NCBI GenBank assembly: GCA_947247005.1
Contig: OX365952.1
Location: 30,320,222 to 30,384,221 of the forward strand
DNA length: 64,000 bases
Reading direction: 5' to 3'
Origin: Spisula solida
Taxonomy: Eukaryota > Mollusca > Bivalvia > Venerida > Mactridae
Translations under genes and position numbers: made by a program
The notes under the pieces: generated by a model
Databases searched by the model: none
Seen by the model: the letters and a program-made list of their open reading frames with translations, nothing else
Told to the model about the DNA's origin: nothing
In this document: positions 25,424 to 36,383 of the stretch, in pieces
Layout: the number at the start of each line of letters is the position of its first letter
Numbering within the stretch: position 1 is the first letter of the stretch

Positions 25424-26185
25424 AACAGGATATCAAGATATGAGAACACACTACCACTGTCATGTGACATTTTGTATCAAGACATAAAATTAATTGTTAA
25501 AAGATTCCAATTTGCTTCTGAACCAGCAGATAAATTAATGGTAAAATCTATAATTACATCACAGTTTAGCCTGCTAGGTTACTGCATGTTTGTAAGGAGG
25601 CTTTCCTACAGTTATATTGACTTCTTCAATCTTATCACCAGAACAATCAATAACTGCATCAAACATGTGTTGCATTCAAATCCACTGGCTTTATTGTATT
25701 TCAGAAGTGGGTGGGGTACAGTGAATATTACCTCCTCAATAAATTCCATTCAAAGAACACAGCCAGTTTCTGTTTAATAGTATTCTTATTATTACCTAAG
25801 TTATTTTTGATGGGAATATCAGATGGTAGTTTGGGAATAAATGTTGTATAAATAAACAGACATATTTTGTTACAAGACTTATCAGATTCTTCATCAGTAT
25901 AACCAAAACAATGATAGAAGATGAAAGGTCAATGCCACTAGCTTACTGACATCATGCATCTCCTCAAGGTGTTTCTACTACAAGGAACCATTGTCCAGCA
26001 CTCCCAATGGCAAGCCACTTGTGTATAGAATTACAACAACATCCCTGATTATATGTGTGCACTGCATAATACATATGTTACACAAGTATAGCAGGCAGGT
26101 CAAATGACTATAGTTTGTAGAATTCAAAAATTGCTCAAGTGCTTGGACACATACTGCCACTGTAGCGAGAGCACACTGCACTATA

Positions 26186-28395
26186 AAGCTTAGGGCACTG
26201 TCACTGTAGGCTAGAGTTAGGTCACTATTACTGTAGGCTAGAGTTAGGGCACTGTCACTGTAAGCTAGAGTTAGGGCACTGTCACTGTAGGCTAGAGTTA
26301 GGTCACTATCACTGTAGGCTAGAGTTAGGTCACTATCACTGTAGGCTAGAGTTAGGGCACTGTCACTGTAAGCTAGAGTTAGGGCACTGTCACTGTAGGC
26401 TAGAGTTAGGTCACTATTACTGTAGGCTAGAGTTAGGGCACTGTCACTGTAAGCTAGAGTTAGGGCACTGTCACTGTAGGCTAGAGTTAGGTCACTATCA
26501 CTGTAGGCTAGAGTTAGGGCACTGTCACTGTAAGCTAGAGTTAGGGCACTATCACTGTAGGCTAGAGTTAGGGCACTATCACTGTAGGCTAGAGTTAGGG
26601 CACTGTCACTGTAAGCTAGAGTTAGGGCACTGTCACTGTAGGCTAGAGTTAGGGCACTATCACTGTAGGCTAGAGTTAGGGCACTGTCACTGTAAGCTAG
26701 AGTTAGGGCACTATCACTGTAGGCTAGAGTTAGGGCACTGTCACTGTAGGACAGAGTTAGGGCACTGTCACTGTAGGACAGAGTTAGGGCACTGTCACTG
26801 TAGGATAGAGTTAGGGCACTGTTACTGTAGGACAGAGTTAGGGCACTGTTACTGTAGGACATAGTTAGGGCACTGTTACTGTAAGACAGAGTTAGGGCAC
26901 TGTTACTGTAGGCTAGAGTTAGGGTACTGTCACTGTAGGCTAGAGTTAGGGCACTGTCACTGTAGGACAGAGTAAGGGCACTGTCACTGTAGGCTAAAGT
27001 TAGGGCACTGTCACTGTAGGACAGAGTTAGGGCACTGTCACTGTAGGCTAGAGTTAGGGCACCGTCATTGTAGGCTAGAGTTAGGGCACTGTCACTGTAG
27101 GACAGAGTTAGGGCACTGTCACTGTAGGACAGAGTTAGGGCATTGTCACTGTAGGACAGAGTTAGGGCACTGTCATTGTAGGACAGAGTTAGGGCACTGT
27201 CACTGTAGGACACATTTAGGGCACTGTCACTGTAGGCTAGAGTTAGGACACTGTCACTGTAGGCTAGAGTTAGGGCACTGTCATTGTAGGCTAGTTAGGG
27301 CACTGTCATTGTAGGCTAGAGTAAGTGCACTGTCATTGTAGGGCACATTTAGGGCACTGTCATTGTAAGCTAGAGTAAGGGCACTGTCATTGTAGGCTAG
27401 AGTTAGGGCACTGTCATTGTAGGCTAGAGTAAGGGCACTGTCACTGTAGGCTAGAGTTAGGGCACTGTCATTGTAGGCTAGAGTAAGGGCACTGTCACTG
27501 TAGGCTAGAGTTAGGGCACTGTCATTGTAGGCTAGAGTTAGGGCACTGTCATTGTAGGCTAGAGTAAGGGCACTGTCACTGTAGGCTAGAGTAAGGGCAC
27601 TGTCACTGTAGGCTAGAGTTAGGGCACTGTCATTGTAGGCTAGAGTTAGGGCACTGTCACTGTAGGCTAGAGTTAGGGCACTGTCACTATAGGCTAGAGT
27701 TAGGGCACTGTCATTGTAGGCTAGAGTAAGAGCACTGTCACTGTAGGCTAGAGTTAGGGCACTGTCATTGTAGGCTAGAGTAAGGGCACTGTCACTGTAG
27801 GCTAGAGTAAGGGCAGGGTCATTGTAGGCTAGAGTTAGGGCACTGTCATTGTAGGCTAGAGTAAGGGCACTGTCACTGTAGGCTAGAGTTAGGGCACTGT
27901 CATTGTAGGCTAGAGTTAGGGCACTGTCATTGTAGGCTAGAGTTAGGGCACTGTCATTGTAGGCTAGAGTTAGGGCACTGTCATTGTAGGCTAGAGTAAG
28001 GGCACTGTCATTGTAGGCTAGAGTTAGGGCACTGTCATTGTAGGCTAGAGTTAGGGCACTGTCATTGTAGGCTAGAGTAAGGGCACTGTCACTGTAGGCT
28101 AGAGTTAGGGCACTGTCATTGTAGGCTAGAGTAAGGGCACTGTCACTGTAGGCTAGAGTAAGGGCAGGGTCATTGTAGGCTAGAGTTAGGGCACTGTCAT
28201 TGTAGGCTAGAGTAAGGGCACTGTCACTGTAGGCTAGAGTTAGGGCACTGTCATTGTAGGCTAGAGTAAGGGCACTGTCACCTTAGGCTAGAGTAAGGGC
28301 ACTGTCATTGTAGGCCAGGGTAAGGGCACTGTCATTGTAGGACACATTTAGGGCACTGTCACTGTAGACTAGAGCTGGAGCACTGTCATTGTAGG
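26186..28395. repeat. 27-bp minisatellite, about 80 units
   Basis: The unit is close to GTTAGGGCACTGTCACTGTA followed by GGCTAGA. Variants are organised by region: GGACAG replaces GGCTAG mainly at 26740-27210, and GTCATT and GTAAGGG alternate after 27260. The open minus-strand frame with 9-residue repeats (YSDSALTLA) follows from 27 being divisible by 3. Coding is not supported by flanking exons. Confidence 0.95.
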
Positions 28396-28748
28396 AATTG
28401 TAAGCTAGATTCCCACTTACTAGCCAAAATATTAACATAATAAACTTTACTCGATAAAAGAACAACTTCAGTTTGTAGAAAATGCTCTGACAAGGAAATA
28501 GAAGAACTGTTAATTTGAACAACTTATGTTTTTTAGAGTGGTATGTGTACTTACAAGTAATGGAACATACTTTAAGTATAGCAGTTATAGCCATGGGGAT
28601 TGAGAAGTATATGATTTTTAGGAGTAAGTTTCTAACCCCACATGACCTTACTGTGAAAATATTAAACCTAAAAATAACTTCATTCCCAAACCGTTATTTG
28701 ACTGTGAGGCAGCCAGATTATAAATCCTTAATTCACATGCAAAGGCAT

Positions 28749-28902
28749 TTTCCTTAATTCACTGCGGGCCTGTTCCCTTAATTCACTGCGAGCTGTTTTC
28801 CTTAATTCACTGCGGGGCTGTTTTCCTTAATTCACTGCGGGGCTGTTTTCCTTAATTCACTGCGGGGCTGTTTTCCTTAATTCACTGCGGGCCTGTTTTC
28901 CT
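28749..28902. repeat. 25-bp tandem repeat, six units
   Basis: CCTTAATTCACTGCGGGGCT followed by GTTTT, repeated six times with small changes, about 350 bp after the 27-bp array. Confidence 0.9.
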
Positions 28903-29031
28903 GATTCAGCAGAATTTGATTCTTATCAGCAGATAATATTGCAAAAATCAATATAAAATCAATGAACAAAGTCTGATACCATCTCTGAGCTTCAGTAGTG
29001 CATTTACAACATTACTTTTTCACATTTAAGT

Positions 29032-29290
29032 GGGGAGCATTGGTCTAGAGGTAGGGTGCGCTTCAGGACCGAGAGGTACCGGATTCAATCCCCGTCTGCG
29101 CCACTGCTTAATTTCTCTGAGCAAGAATAAACCACATGCTCCACTCGACCAAGGTGTGAATTGGTACCTGTGAGGGTGGTGTCTGTACATGTTTTGATAT
29201 TCCTAGGCGCCACAGATCAATGTTGGCTGCGCACCCACCAGGAGAGAAATAGTCTTCCCAGGGAGACTCGAACACAGGTTCACTTAGGTA
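29032..29290 (+). repeat. tRNA-derived SINE
   Basis: The head has an A-box (TGGTCTAGAGGTAGGG) and B-box (GGATTCAATCC) with tRNA-like spacing. The body contains 'CTCGACCAAGGTGTGAATTG' and 'GGTACCTG', resembling the conserved central domain of metazoan SINEs. At 29256-29290 GGGAGACTCGAACACAGGTT is an inverted B-box, so a second, oppositely oriented tRNA-like unit may abut it. Confidence 0.7.
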
Positions 29291-30439
29291 GCCCTATGAC
29301 CAGGGGAAGTTAAAATGTCAAATGGTGGCTGAAAGCAGCCTTCGAACATTGGTAACTTTTTTTTTAACAGACAATGGTTTAAACCCTAGAGATGACCAAA
29401 TAGCTGACCCCTGAAAATTTCAGAAAGCTACACTCAGTTACAATTTGACCCCTCAAATTTCCAAAAAAGCCACATTTGGTCCTGAGGATTTTGACAGGGT
29501 GGTCACTTTGTGTTAAATGTGCTTTAGCTAATAAATGCATACCATGGTACACATCCAAGAAATCGCATGAAAATGACCCCTCCCCTTGATTCAGCATCTA
29601 GTAACTGACCCCCTGTTAATAAATTAAATTCAAGAAGTACCAAACAATCACCCAGTGCAGACATTTATGTGTAAAACAGGCAGTTCCTGCACTCAACAAC
29701 AGCATTTATACAGCATCTGGTGAAACATAGAATGTAGGCAGGGCGTGAATGAGATCCCATCAATAATTAACTCCATATGTTGGCCACATACCAAATGTGT
29801 GTACAAATAAACACACAAGATAACCTGACCATATTATTATCACTGAAAATAATAAATACATGATCTTGGTATGTAATCATTATAAACCCTGAGAGTGTGT
29901 TTATTTGTTTATAATAATATGTGATAGATAATCATAAAGCGATCTTCATAAGCATGTACCGGTATCTATTACTATTAGCATTAAGAAGCAATTCATTTTT
30001 ATCACAATTTATTCAGGCGCGTAGCTACCTATACGCGAGTACGCGGCTGAATCCACATGATTCTGACAAAAAAAAAATTTCAGGCAAAGTTCGAACTTAA
30101 TTCACTTTAAACTCTTTCATTCTTTGTGGTGTCGGTATTCCAAATTTCTGTAGAATTCGCATTGTGATATCATCAGATATCGAGCCGGTTATTTACGCAA
30201 GAATGTTTGTGTTACTTTTGTTACTTTTATAAGCTATACTGTGTCTGACACTAACAACCTACCATACTGTATGTGTTGCAGTAGACTAGTCTTTGACGTA
30301 AACAAACTCGTCCCAGTGCAATCGCGTTCATAGGATTGCGTTTGGTTTAATCAAGTTGAGTCCACAACTAGGGAATCTTTGGTTGTTAAGTTCATTGAGA
30401 GCCATTAAATGTTGGGTTGTTTATTACTAAGACATGTGC

Positions 30440-31300
30440 CCAGGGCTATGATGGAGCCAGTAATTAGTCAGGTTGTCATCGTCGTGTATAAGCTTGGATA
30501 AAACAACTAGTTTCATAAGCAATGTTCACTGCAAAGTCCATAACTTGAATCATTACGTGTACGCCTACAAAGAAGCACACATTAGAAACTTACTCAACCC
30601 AGTGCAGCAAATCGGTAATCTGCAAAATGTCTTTCAAGAAGAGACGGGAAACTACGCTGTTGCTGAAGAAAAAAAGATGAACCGACACCGTCTGCATAAT
30701 CTATATGCTGGACCAGTTATGTGGACATACTTCACAGTACACCACTTTATATATAACCTTCCATTGAAGTGCTACTAGTATCAAGAGCAAGAAGGTGATT
30801 CCACCTCCACCTAATGTAACATCATGAGGTTTTACTTTATCGTCATTTTGCATAGTTGCTGTTGGGTTCATGGTTCAGGGTGCTAGACCACCGAATAAAC
30901 TTTCACAGAAGCAAAACATCGACTTAGTTGAAGTAGCTACGGAGCGCTAGGTTTCCCGCGTGTTAGGGTAGCAGATGCTGCCGTGAGGGGTGAGTTGTAT
31001 GGCAAAGCTATGGCTGAATTCCAGTATAGGGAGCCTTCAAATCCAAAGCAGCTCCCCACCCACGACACTGTGGCAACGTCCCCCTGCACCGATCGCATCT
31101 CGGAAAACTAGAAAAGGTCGTTCCTTTGTTGTGCTAATTACTATGTGGGTCTCTAAGGCTTGAGCTGAGAGGTAGTTTTAGGTATTATAAGAAAGGTAAA
31201 AGATACAACCACTGAACGTCTGTCTGGACTGGCAATTTCGCTTACTAGCAGCTACAAATATATGGACATTGGTTGACAATGTTATCATACAGAAAGAACT
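30440..31300 (+). pseudogene. hAT transposase relic (RNase-H core and dimerisation pieces)
   Basis: Discontinuous frames: QGYDGASN, the conserved 'YDGA-NMSG' segment of ZMYM1/hAT transposases; then NHYVYAYKEAHIRNLL and FQEETGNYAVAEEKK in the 30473-30778 frame; and TTERLSGLA, matching the hAT C-terminal 'ERLSGLALL' motif. Several in-frame stops separate them. It lies within the CAGGCGCGTAGC-bounded element, oriented left to right. Confidence 0.6.
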
Positions 31301-31443
31301 CTGCTGCCCTGAAAAGGGACGGACAACTATAGACTTCTATAAGCCTATCTGAAGAGTTTGTGAACATAATAAAATGGGACTCGTAGATCTACATTTGTTG
31401 ATTTATATTTTAGCTTTATTTTGAACAGAGAAATACTCTATTT

Positions 31444-32890
31444 TACGGAATCCTGTAAGTGCCATTATCAATATCGTGTATCGCCCTCCAAGGGCGAGAC
31501 ACGAGAATTGCGCCAGATAAGAAACGAGACACGAGAATTAGACGCGATATTTAAAACGAGACACGAGAATTGCGCGAGGCCTGAAACGAGGCACGAGAAT
31601 TAAAAATTGAATTCTCGCGTTTTTAATCTCGCCCTAAGACCCACAACTTTTACAAGTTAATATCTAATATCGTGTAATTCTCGCGTATCGTTTCGTGCCT
31701 CGCAGTAGATTCTCGTTCCTCGTTTTAAATATCGCCTGTTAATCTCGTGTCTCGACTTCCAAGGGCGAGACCAATCGGGACACCTCGGACAATCTCTACG
31801 AATCATCTCTCGGGTGTAAATAGATCGTCGCCATTTTTTAACGTCTTTGGCCATGACGTCATCATGACAGATTTAAAAAGTGCTTCAATGGAATACACGC
31901 CAATCAAGCAAGCGCTGTGTAGCTGCGTGTTATGCTCAAGGAGTGTAGCGAAATTGTATTGTTTAACCAATAAAACATCTTTTAATATTTCCGTTGCTGA
32001 TAAGTTGCGGTCTATTTTCTTCGGCCCATTTTCGTCTGCGTAGGATTTAAGAAAGAAAGCTTCTGGATTCATACGCTTGATACATCCGAGGTATTTTATC
32101 CCGTAAAAATGCCGTACGGACCGTTCCGATTGGGACGAGACACGATAGTTAAAACGAGACACGAGAATTCAACGCGAGGCTCGAGAATCCAACGCGAGAC
32201 ACGACAATGCTATCGAGCAAATATCGCGCAATTCTCTTGTCTCGCGTTTCTATTTGGTCCGCGAGACACGAGAATTGAAGGCGAGGCACGAGAATGCTAT
32301 CGGGCAAATATCGCGCAATTCTCGTGTCTCGCCCCGATACACGACAATGCTATCGCGCAATTCTCGTGTCTCGCCGCGATACACGACAATGCTATCGCGC
32401 AATTCTCGTGTCTCAACGCGATACACGACAATGCTGTCGACGCGAGAATTGCTATATCGACGCGATAGTACTGTCGTGTCTCGCGGCGAGACACGAGAAT
32501 TGCGCGATAGCATTGTCGTGTATCGGGGCGATATTTGCACGATAGCATTGTCGTGTCTCGCGTTGGATTCTCGAGCCTCGCGTTGAATTCTCGTGTCTCG
32601 TTTTAACTATCGTGTCTCGCCCTTGGAAGTCGAGACACGAGATTAAGACGCAATATTTGAAACGAACTGCGAGGCAAGATACGATACGCGAGAATTACAC
32701 GATATTAGATATTAACTTGAAAAGTTGTGGGTCTAGGGCGATATTAAAAACGCGAGAATTCAATTTTTAATTCTCGTTTCAGGCCTCGCGCAATTCTCGT
32801 GTCTCGTTTTAAATATCGCGTCTAATTCTCGTGTCTCGTTTCTTGCCTCGCGATACACGATATTGAAAATGGCACTAACAGGATTCCGTA
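31444..32890. mobile_element. Palindromic subrepeat-built element, copy 1 (nested in hAT)
   Basis: Ends are inverted: left TACGGAATCCTGTAAGTGCC, right the complement of TACGGAATCCTGTTAGTGCC. Almost the whole interior is variants of GAGACACGAGAATT and its complement, so either strand can fold on itself extensively. A 42-bp subrepeat (spacing of ACACGACAATG at 32339, 32381, 32423) occurs three times. The 6-bp flanks ctattt and ttattt match at five positions, a likely worn target duplication. Compared with copy 2 it carries an extra unique block at about 31772-32143. No transposase is seen, so it is non-autonomous. Superfamily not recognised; 6-bp duplications are unusual for common cut-and-paste groups. 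Confidence 0.8.
31772..32143. other. Unique insert with 119-codon frame inside palindromic copy 1
   Basis: This block has no counterpart in the 55264 copy and lacks the GAGACACGAG vocabulary. Its borders are short inverted sequences, CCAATCGGGAC on the left and the complement of CCAATCGGAAC on the right. The minus strand has an open frame at 31803-32162 whose middle reads like ordinary protein (MNPEAFFLKSYADENGPKK, LVKQYNFATLLEHN). A CRE-like TGACGTCA lies near 31855. It may be a captured host exon, or the ancestral core lost from copy 2. No family recognised. Confidence 0.45.
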
Positions 32891-33065
32891 TTATTTACAC
32901 ACTATCGTTTACTTCAAATTAATGATCTTAAGAACTAAATAAAGCACATTGAGAACGCTACATATGCACTAGATAACACGATTGTTTTAAAAAAATCCGG
33001 GAATCCCGACCCCCTAGCACAATAGTGAATCCACATGATTATAGGCTAGCTACGCGCCTGTTATT

Positions 33066-36000
33066 AATTACATGTACAACATAGTGCAGACAATCATAAT
33101 GTGCATTATGACCAATTAACTATATCAAATCGTATGCATGTTATTATAATCAATTAAATATAAAGTATTACCCCCTGCAGTCATCCCAAAATTTGCAAAA
33201 ACACATATATTAAGAGTTAAATAACTCTTTAGGTCTGGCAGTTTTGCTTTTGGTTCGGCAGTTTGTAAGACCTTTCCGGACTGAACGTCTGGCCATTTTT
33301 GCCAATTTTCGGTATGCCTGCCCTTGTAGAGCAGTTCTGACAAAAACTTTTGAAATTAAAAAATATTGTATTTATACAATACTGTACAATTATTTTACAT
33401 CTTGATCACAGTTAAACTGTTTTATTGAGCACAGAAAATTCACATATTGAAATGAAAATGTGACCCTTAATACCTGCTGTTTAGATACATAGTCTCAGTT
33501 TCTTCCGTTCACAGTGAAATTTAAGATAGTTATGTTTTCTTTGGTAAATAAACTATTGCAATGCGAAAAAGACCGATGCTATCCGCATGGAATAATGGTA
33601 TTAGTCTGGTTCACGACATTCTTGCAAAATGCTTCTTTTTTGGATTTTTTTTTAAAAATCATAAACCATCGAGAACAGGTCATGTGCCCCTCCATGGTCT
33701 TTTCACTTTGAACTATCCAATATACCTGTGGGCTTCGTTATTCACCATCACTAAGGGAGTTCATACATACAAGGCTGGTAACCCTGTGACCTATATTTAT
33801 GAGTTTTCTCCCCTTGTTATTCTTAGAATTTTGACTCACAGATGAGCCAGGTTACTATCAATTACACGAAAGTCGAGCGTCCAGCACTCGTAGGCAACTA
33901 CTGTTTGTTAAGCATGACTTTACAAATATGACAAAGCCGACTGAAGACTGAGAAGAACGGTTTTACTCTGCAGTCTACATTGATATGCTATATCTTAAAA
34001 CATTTCTTACAAATGGATATGCCCTGCAAACGATTTTTGGAACAGCTAAAACTTGTTTTACCAAGTTAATATTCAACATGACTGAAGTTTCTTACTAAGA
34101 TGCACTAGAGATAATGTAAAGTTCTGATGAGCACATGCCACCTGTCATCCACTAGGTTAGAGAATAAAGCAAGATATAGGTATAGTATCCCGTATACATG
34201 TGGCATAAAACAACCCACACATGTATAGTACATGTTTGAAGCAGCTGTCTTGAGGAATAATGTACAAACTATATACAATCTATATAATCTAGGCTAATGT
34301 CTAGGCCAGGTAGTGATAACCCTTCAAGGGATGGTGATAAAATAACTGTTACTGCACTATATGCGTAAAGCAACTTTTGTGTTCTTAAAATAATTGCAAC
34401 AACACTTATTTCAATTGTGATGAAAACATTAATGCTTGTAACGGATTATAAGCATCATTAATGATTACACGTCACATGTACTATACGGGGTGTCAACAGG
34501 GCCAAATTAAAAATCAGGTAAATCGTATGCGGCCTAACATTTTTGCCAAACAGGAGACCTTCAATGACATTGTTTCCATAATTAACTCAGTTTGTATTAA
34601 AGAAAATCCTTCAGAGCAGATTAAATTTACCATAACTTTGCTATTTCTTGAGATATTTTCATCAAATAACTTTTATTTTGGTCAGAAGTCATTGCTCTTT
34701 CCAGCATGATAAATCCGGAATTCTGGATAAATCAGGAAAATTAACACCCCTGACTATATGATACGTTTGCTGGTCCAGCTTTTTGGTCTGACCCTGCAGC
34801 TATTTCTCTTGAGTGGACCAGAGTCTGATCGTGGCTACATTTTCTACATTGTTTAACCAGGGGATTCCACCATAACTCTTAGCCCTAACTCCACATCTTC
34901 TCTCGTATTCTTTGACATCTTGTTATCATATTCATAATCATTTCATCTCCAGATATTTTATTCATAATACAAGTTTAACACATTTTGGTCAAAATTTCAG
35001 TCCCCACTCTCTGGATGAGTTTGAAATAAAGATTCCATTACCTCTTATGTTTTCACAAAGTCCTATCACAGGCTATCAATTTTGGGTCCAGCGCCGTATT
35101 CTCCTATATATATGTTTTCCCTTTATCCCCTTCAATTATTTTCATTAAATTTTACAGAAGAATTTAAATTCATACATATTTAATTTTAATGCCGAAACCC
35201 AAATTTAATGTAATATCTTCAAAGATGTAATATTCCCATGATTCTTTAAATATTCCACGCCTGGGTATGGATGTCAGTTCCTGAAAACAACTGTCTAGTG
35301 CCCTGATGGCATTTACCATACTTCTAGTACTGAAAGTTAAAGAAATTAGTACTGAATTTAACATAGATTTTTAAACATAAAATGTGAGAGAATGTTAGAG
35401 AGACAGAGTGTGACAGTTGGCACCAAATGTCTGTTATATGTGGAGGAGCATGGTGAAGTTGTCATAGAAAGTTAGAGGAAGATAGGATTGGAATGTCTGG
35501 TATTCTGGATACTGATAATGCTAGCATCATCCACGTGACGCCATCTTGAATTCATTTGCAAACTCAAGCTCAGTCGACAACCTTCGTACTCGGTTCATAC
35601 ACTGTAAATGTAGATGGTTATAGTTAAACATTGCAGACAATGACACTAAAAATGTGATTTTCACACCAAGGACTACTGTCATATTGACTTTCTATTATCA
35701 TGACTGACCTATTTACAATCAATGATGTGTGAAAGACGCCGGCGCGAGCTACAAGTGTTAAGCTACATCATTTATACCGAACTATAAGCTTACCCATTTT
35801 AATCCTTCAAAATGCGATCAAAGTTATCCTTCAAAATGAATAATGACACCGAAAATCATCACAGAAACTGAATAGAGTCATCTGAGCGTGGCAAACACCA
35901 ACATCCCTGTGTTTTACCTATACACTCTATCGAAAATGTGTGCTAATTGGTTGGGCCAATCCATTTACGCTGATAGGCAAAGCAGGTCAGCAAGTCACAA

Positions 36001-36199
36001 TGATATGCTGATTAATCCAGCATTTAAACTGTGATATTTATCTATATTTCGTACTAAATGTAAATATGAATACATGAGAGTAGAAGAAATATCAATCAAA
36101 CCAAATTCGTCTGGTTTAAAACTTTCGCACGGGTATTAATTGAATGAACTTGTTGGAGAAACCCGTGAACCAATAATGGTCGGGGCTAAACCATATCCT
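33066..36199. other. Gene-poor stretch between the hAT element and fax
   Basis: Apart from the 34486 element no feature is supported. Short frames at 33125-33845 lack family signals. Confidence 0.4.
34486..34752. mobile_element. AGGGGTGTCA inverted-repeat element, copy 2
   Basis: Starts CGGGGTGTCAACAGG and ends TTAACACCCCTG. ACTATA occurs on both sides (34480-34485, 34753-34758). It shares most of its interior with 1240-1531. The 82-codon frame across it is incidental. Confidence 0.65.
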
Positions 36200-36306
36200 G
36201 TTTTGATTGGCCATAAGCTCCGCCTATTTTCCCACAATCCATTACGCACTGTATGCACATGAACTGGTCATTGTAAACAAAATTAAATAGACTCAAGTAC
36301 AATTGA
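36200..36306 (+). promoter_or_regulatory. Possible fax proximal promoter
   Basis: The bases upstream of the fax ATG hold GATTGGCC (an inverted CCAAT box, near 36207) and CTCCGCCTA (GC-box-like). Another CCAAT-like site lies near 35950. No clear TATA box is seen. Assigned by position only; an upstream non-coding exon could exist. Confidence 0.2.
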
Positions 36307-36383
36307 ATGATGATTTTGGAATTAATAATTGGTTTAACATGTATTTCAATGGGAATTATTGGATATTTATACTATAAGTTCAG
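36307..36383 (+). CDS. fax: fax exon 1 (start codon and membrane anchor)
   Basis: ATG ATG start, 25 codons plus two bases, ending TTCAG|gtaagg. It encodes an almost wholly hydrophobic segment ending YLYYKF. A TGA immediately precedes the first ATG, so the frame cannot extend upstream within this exon. It ends with two bases (AG) that exon 2 completes to AGA. Any 5' UTR exon is not visible. Confidence 0.85.

Larger units (their letters stand above)
30014..33060 (+). mobile_element. Decayed hAT transposon with nested element
   Basis: Terminal inverted repeats start CAGGCGCGTAGCTA on both sides, followed inside by a shared 'ATCCACATGAT' word; both flanks read TTATT (30009-30013, 33061-33065). 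Coding relics of an hAT transposase of the ZMYM1-like type lie on the + strand: QGYDGASN near 30441, followed after a stop by degraded SG-H/IKQ sequence, and TTERLSGLAISLTSSY near 31205-31260, which matches the hAT dimerisation motif. Stops and frameshifts are frequent, so it is inactive. The palindromic element at 31444-32890 has inserted in its 3' part and is therefore younger. Only 5 bp of duplication can be matched, against 8 bp normal for hAT. Confidence 0.7.

Noticed and set aside
25978..27213. 411-codon frame of YSDSALTLA repeats
   Set aside because: A consequence of a 27-bp unit with no stop; no flanking exon or signal peptide supports a gene.
32109..32586. Overlapping Arg/Ser/Cys-rich frames
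   Set aside because: Same cause in the other palindromic copy.
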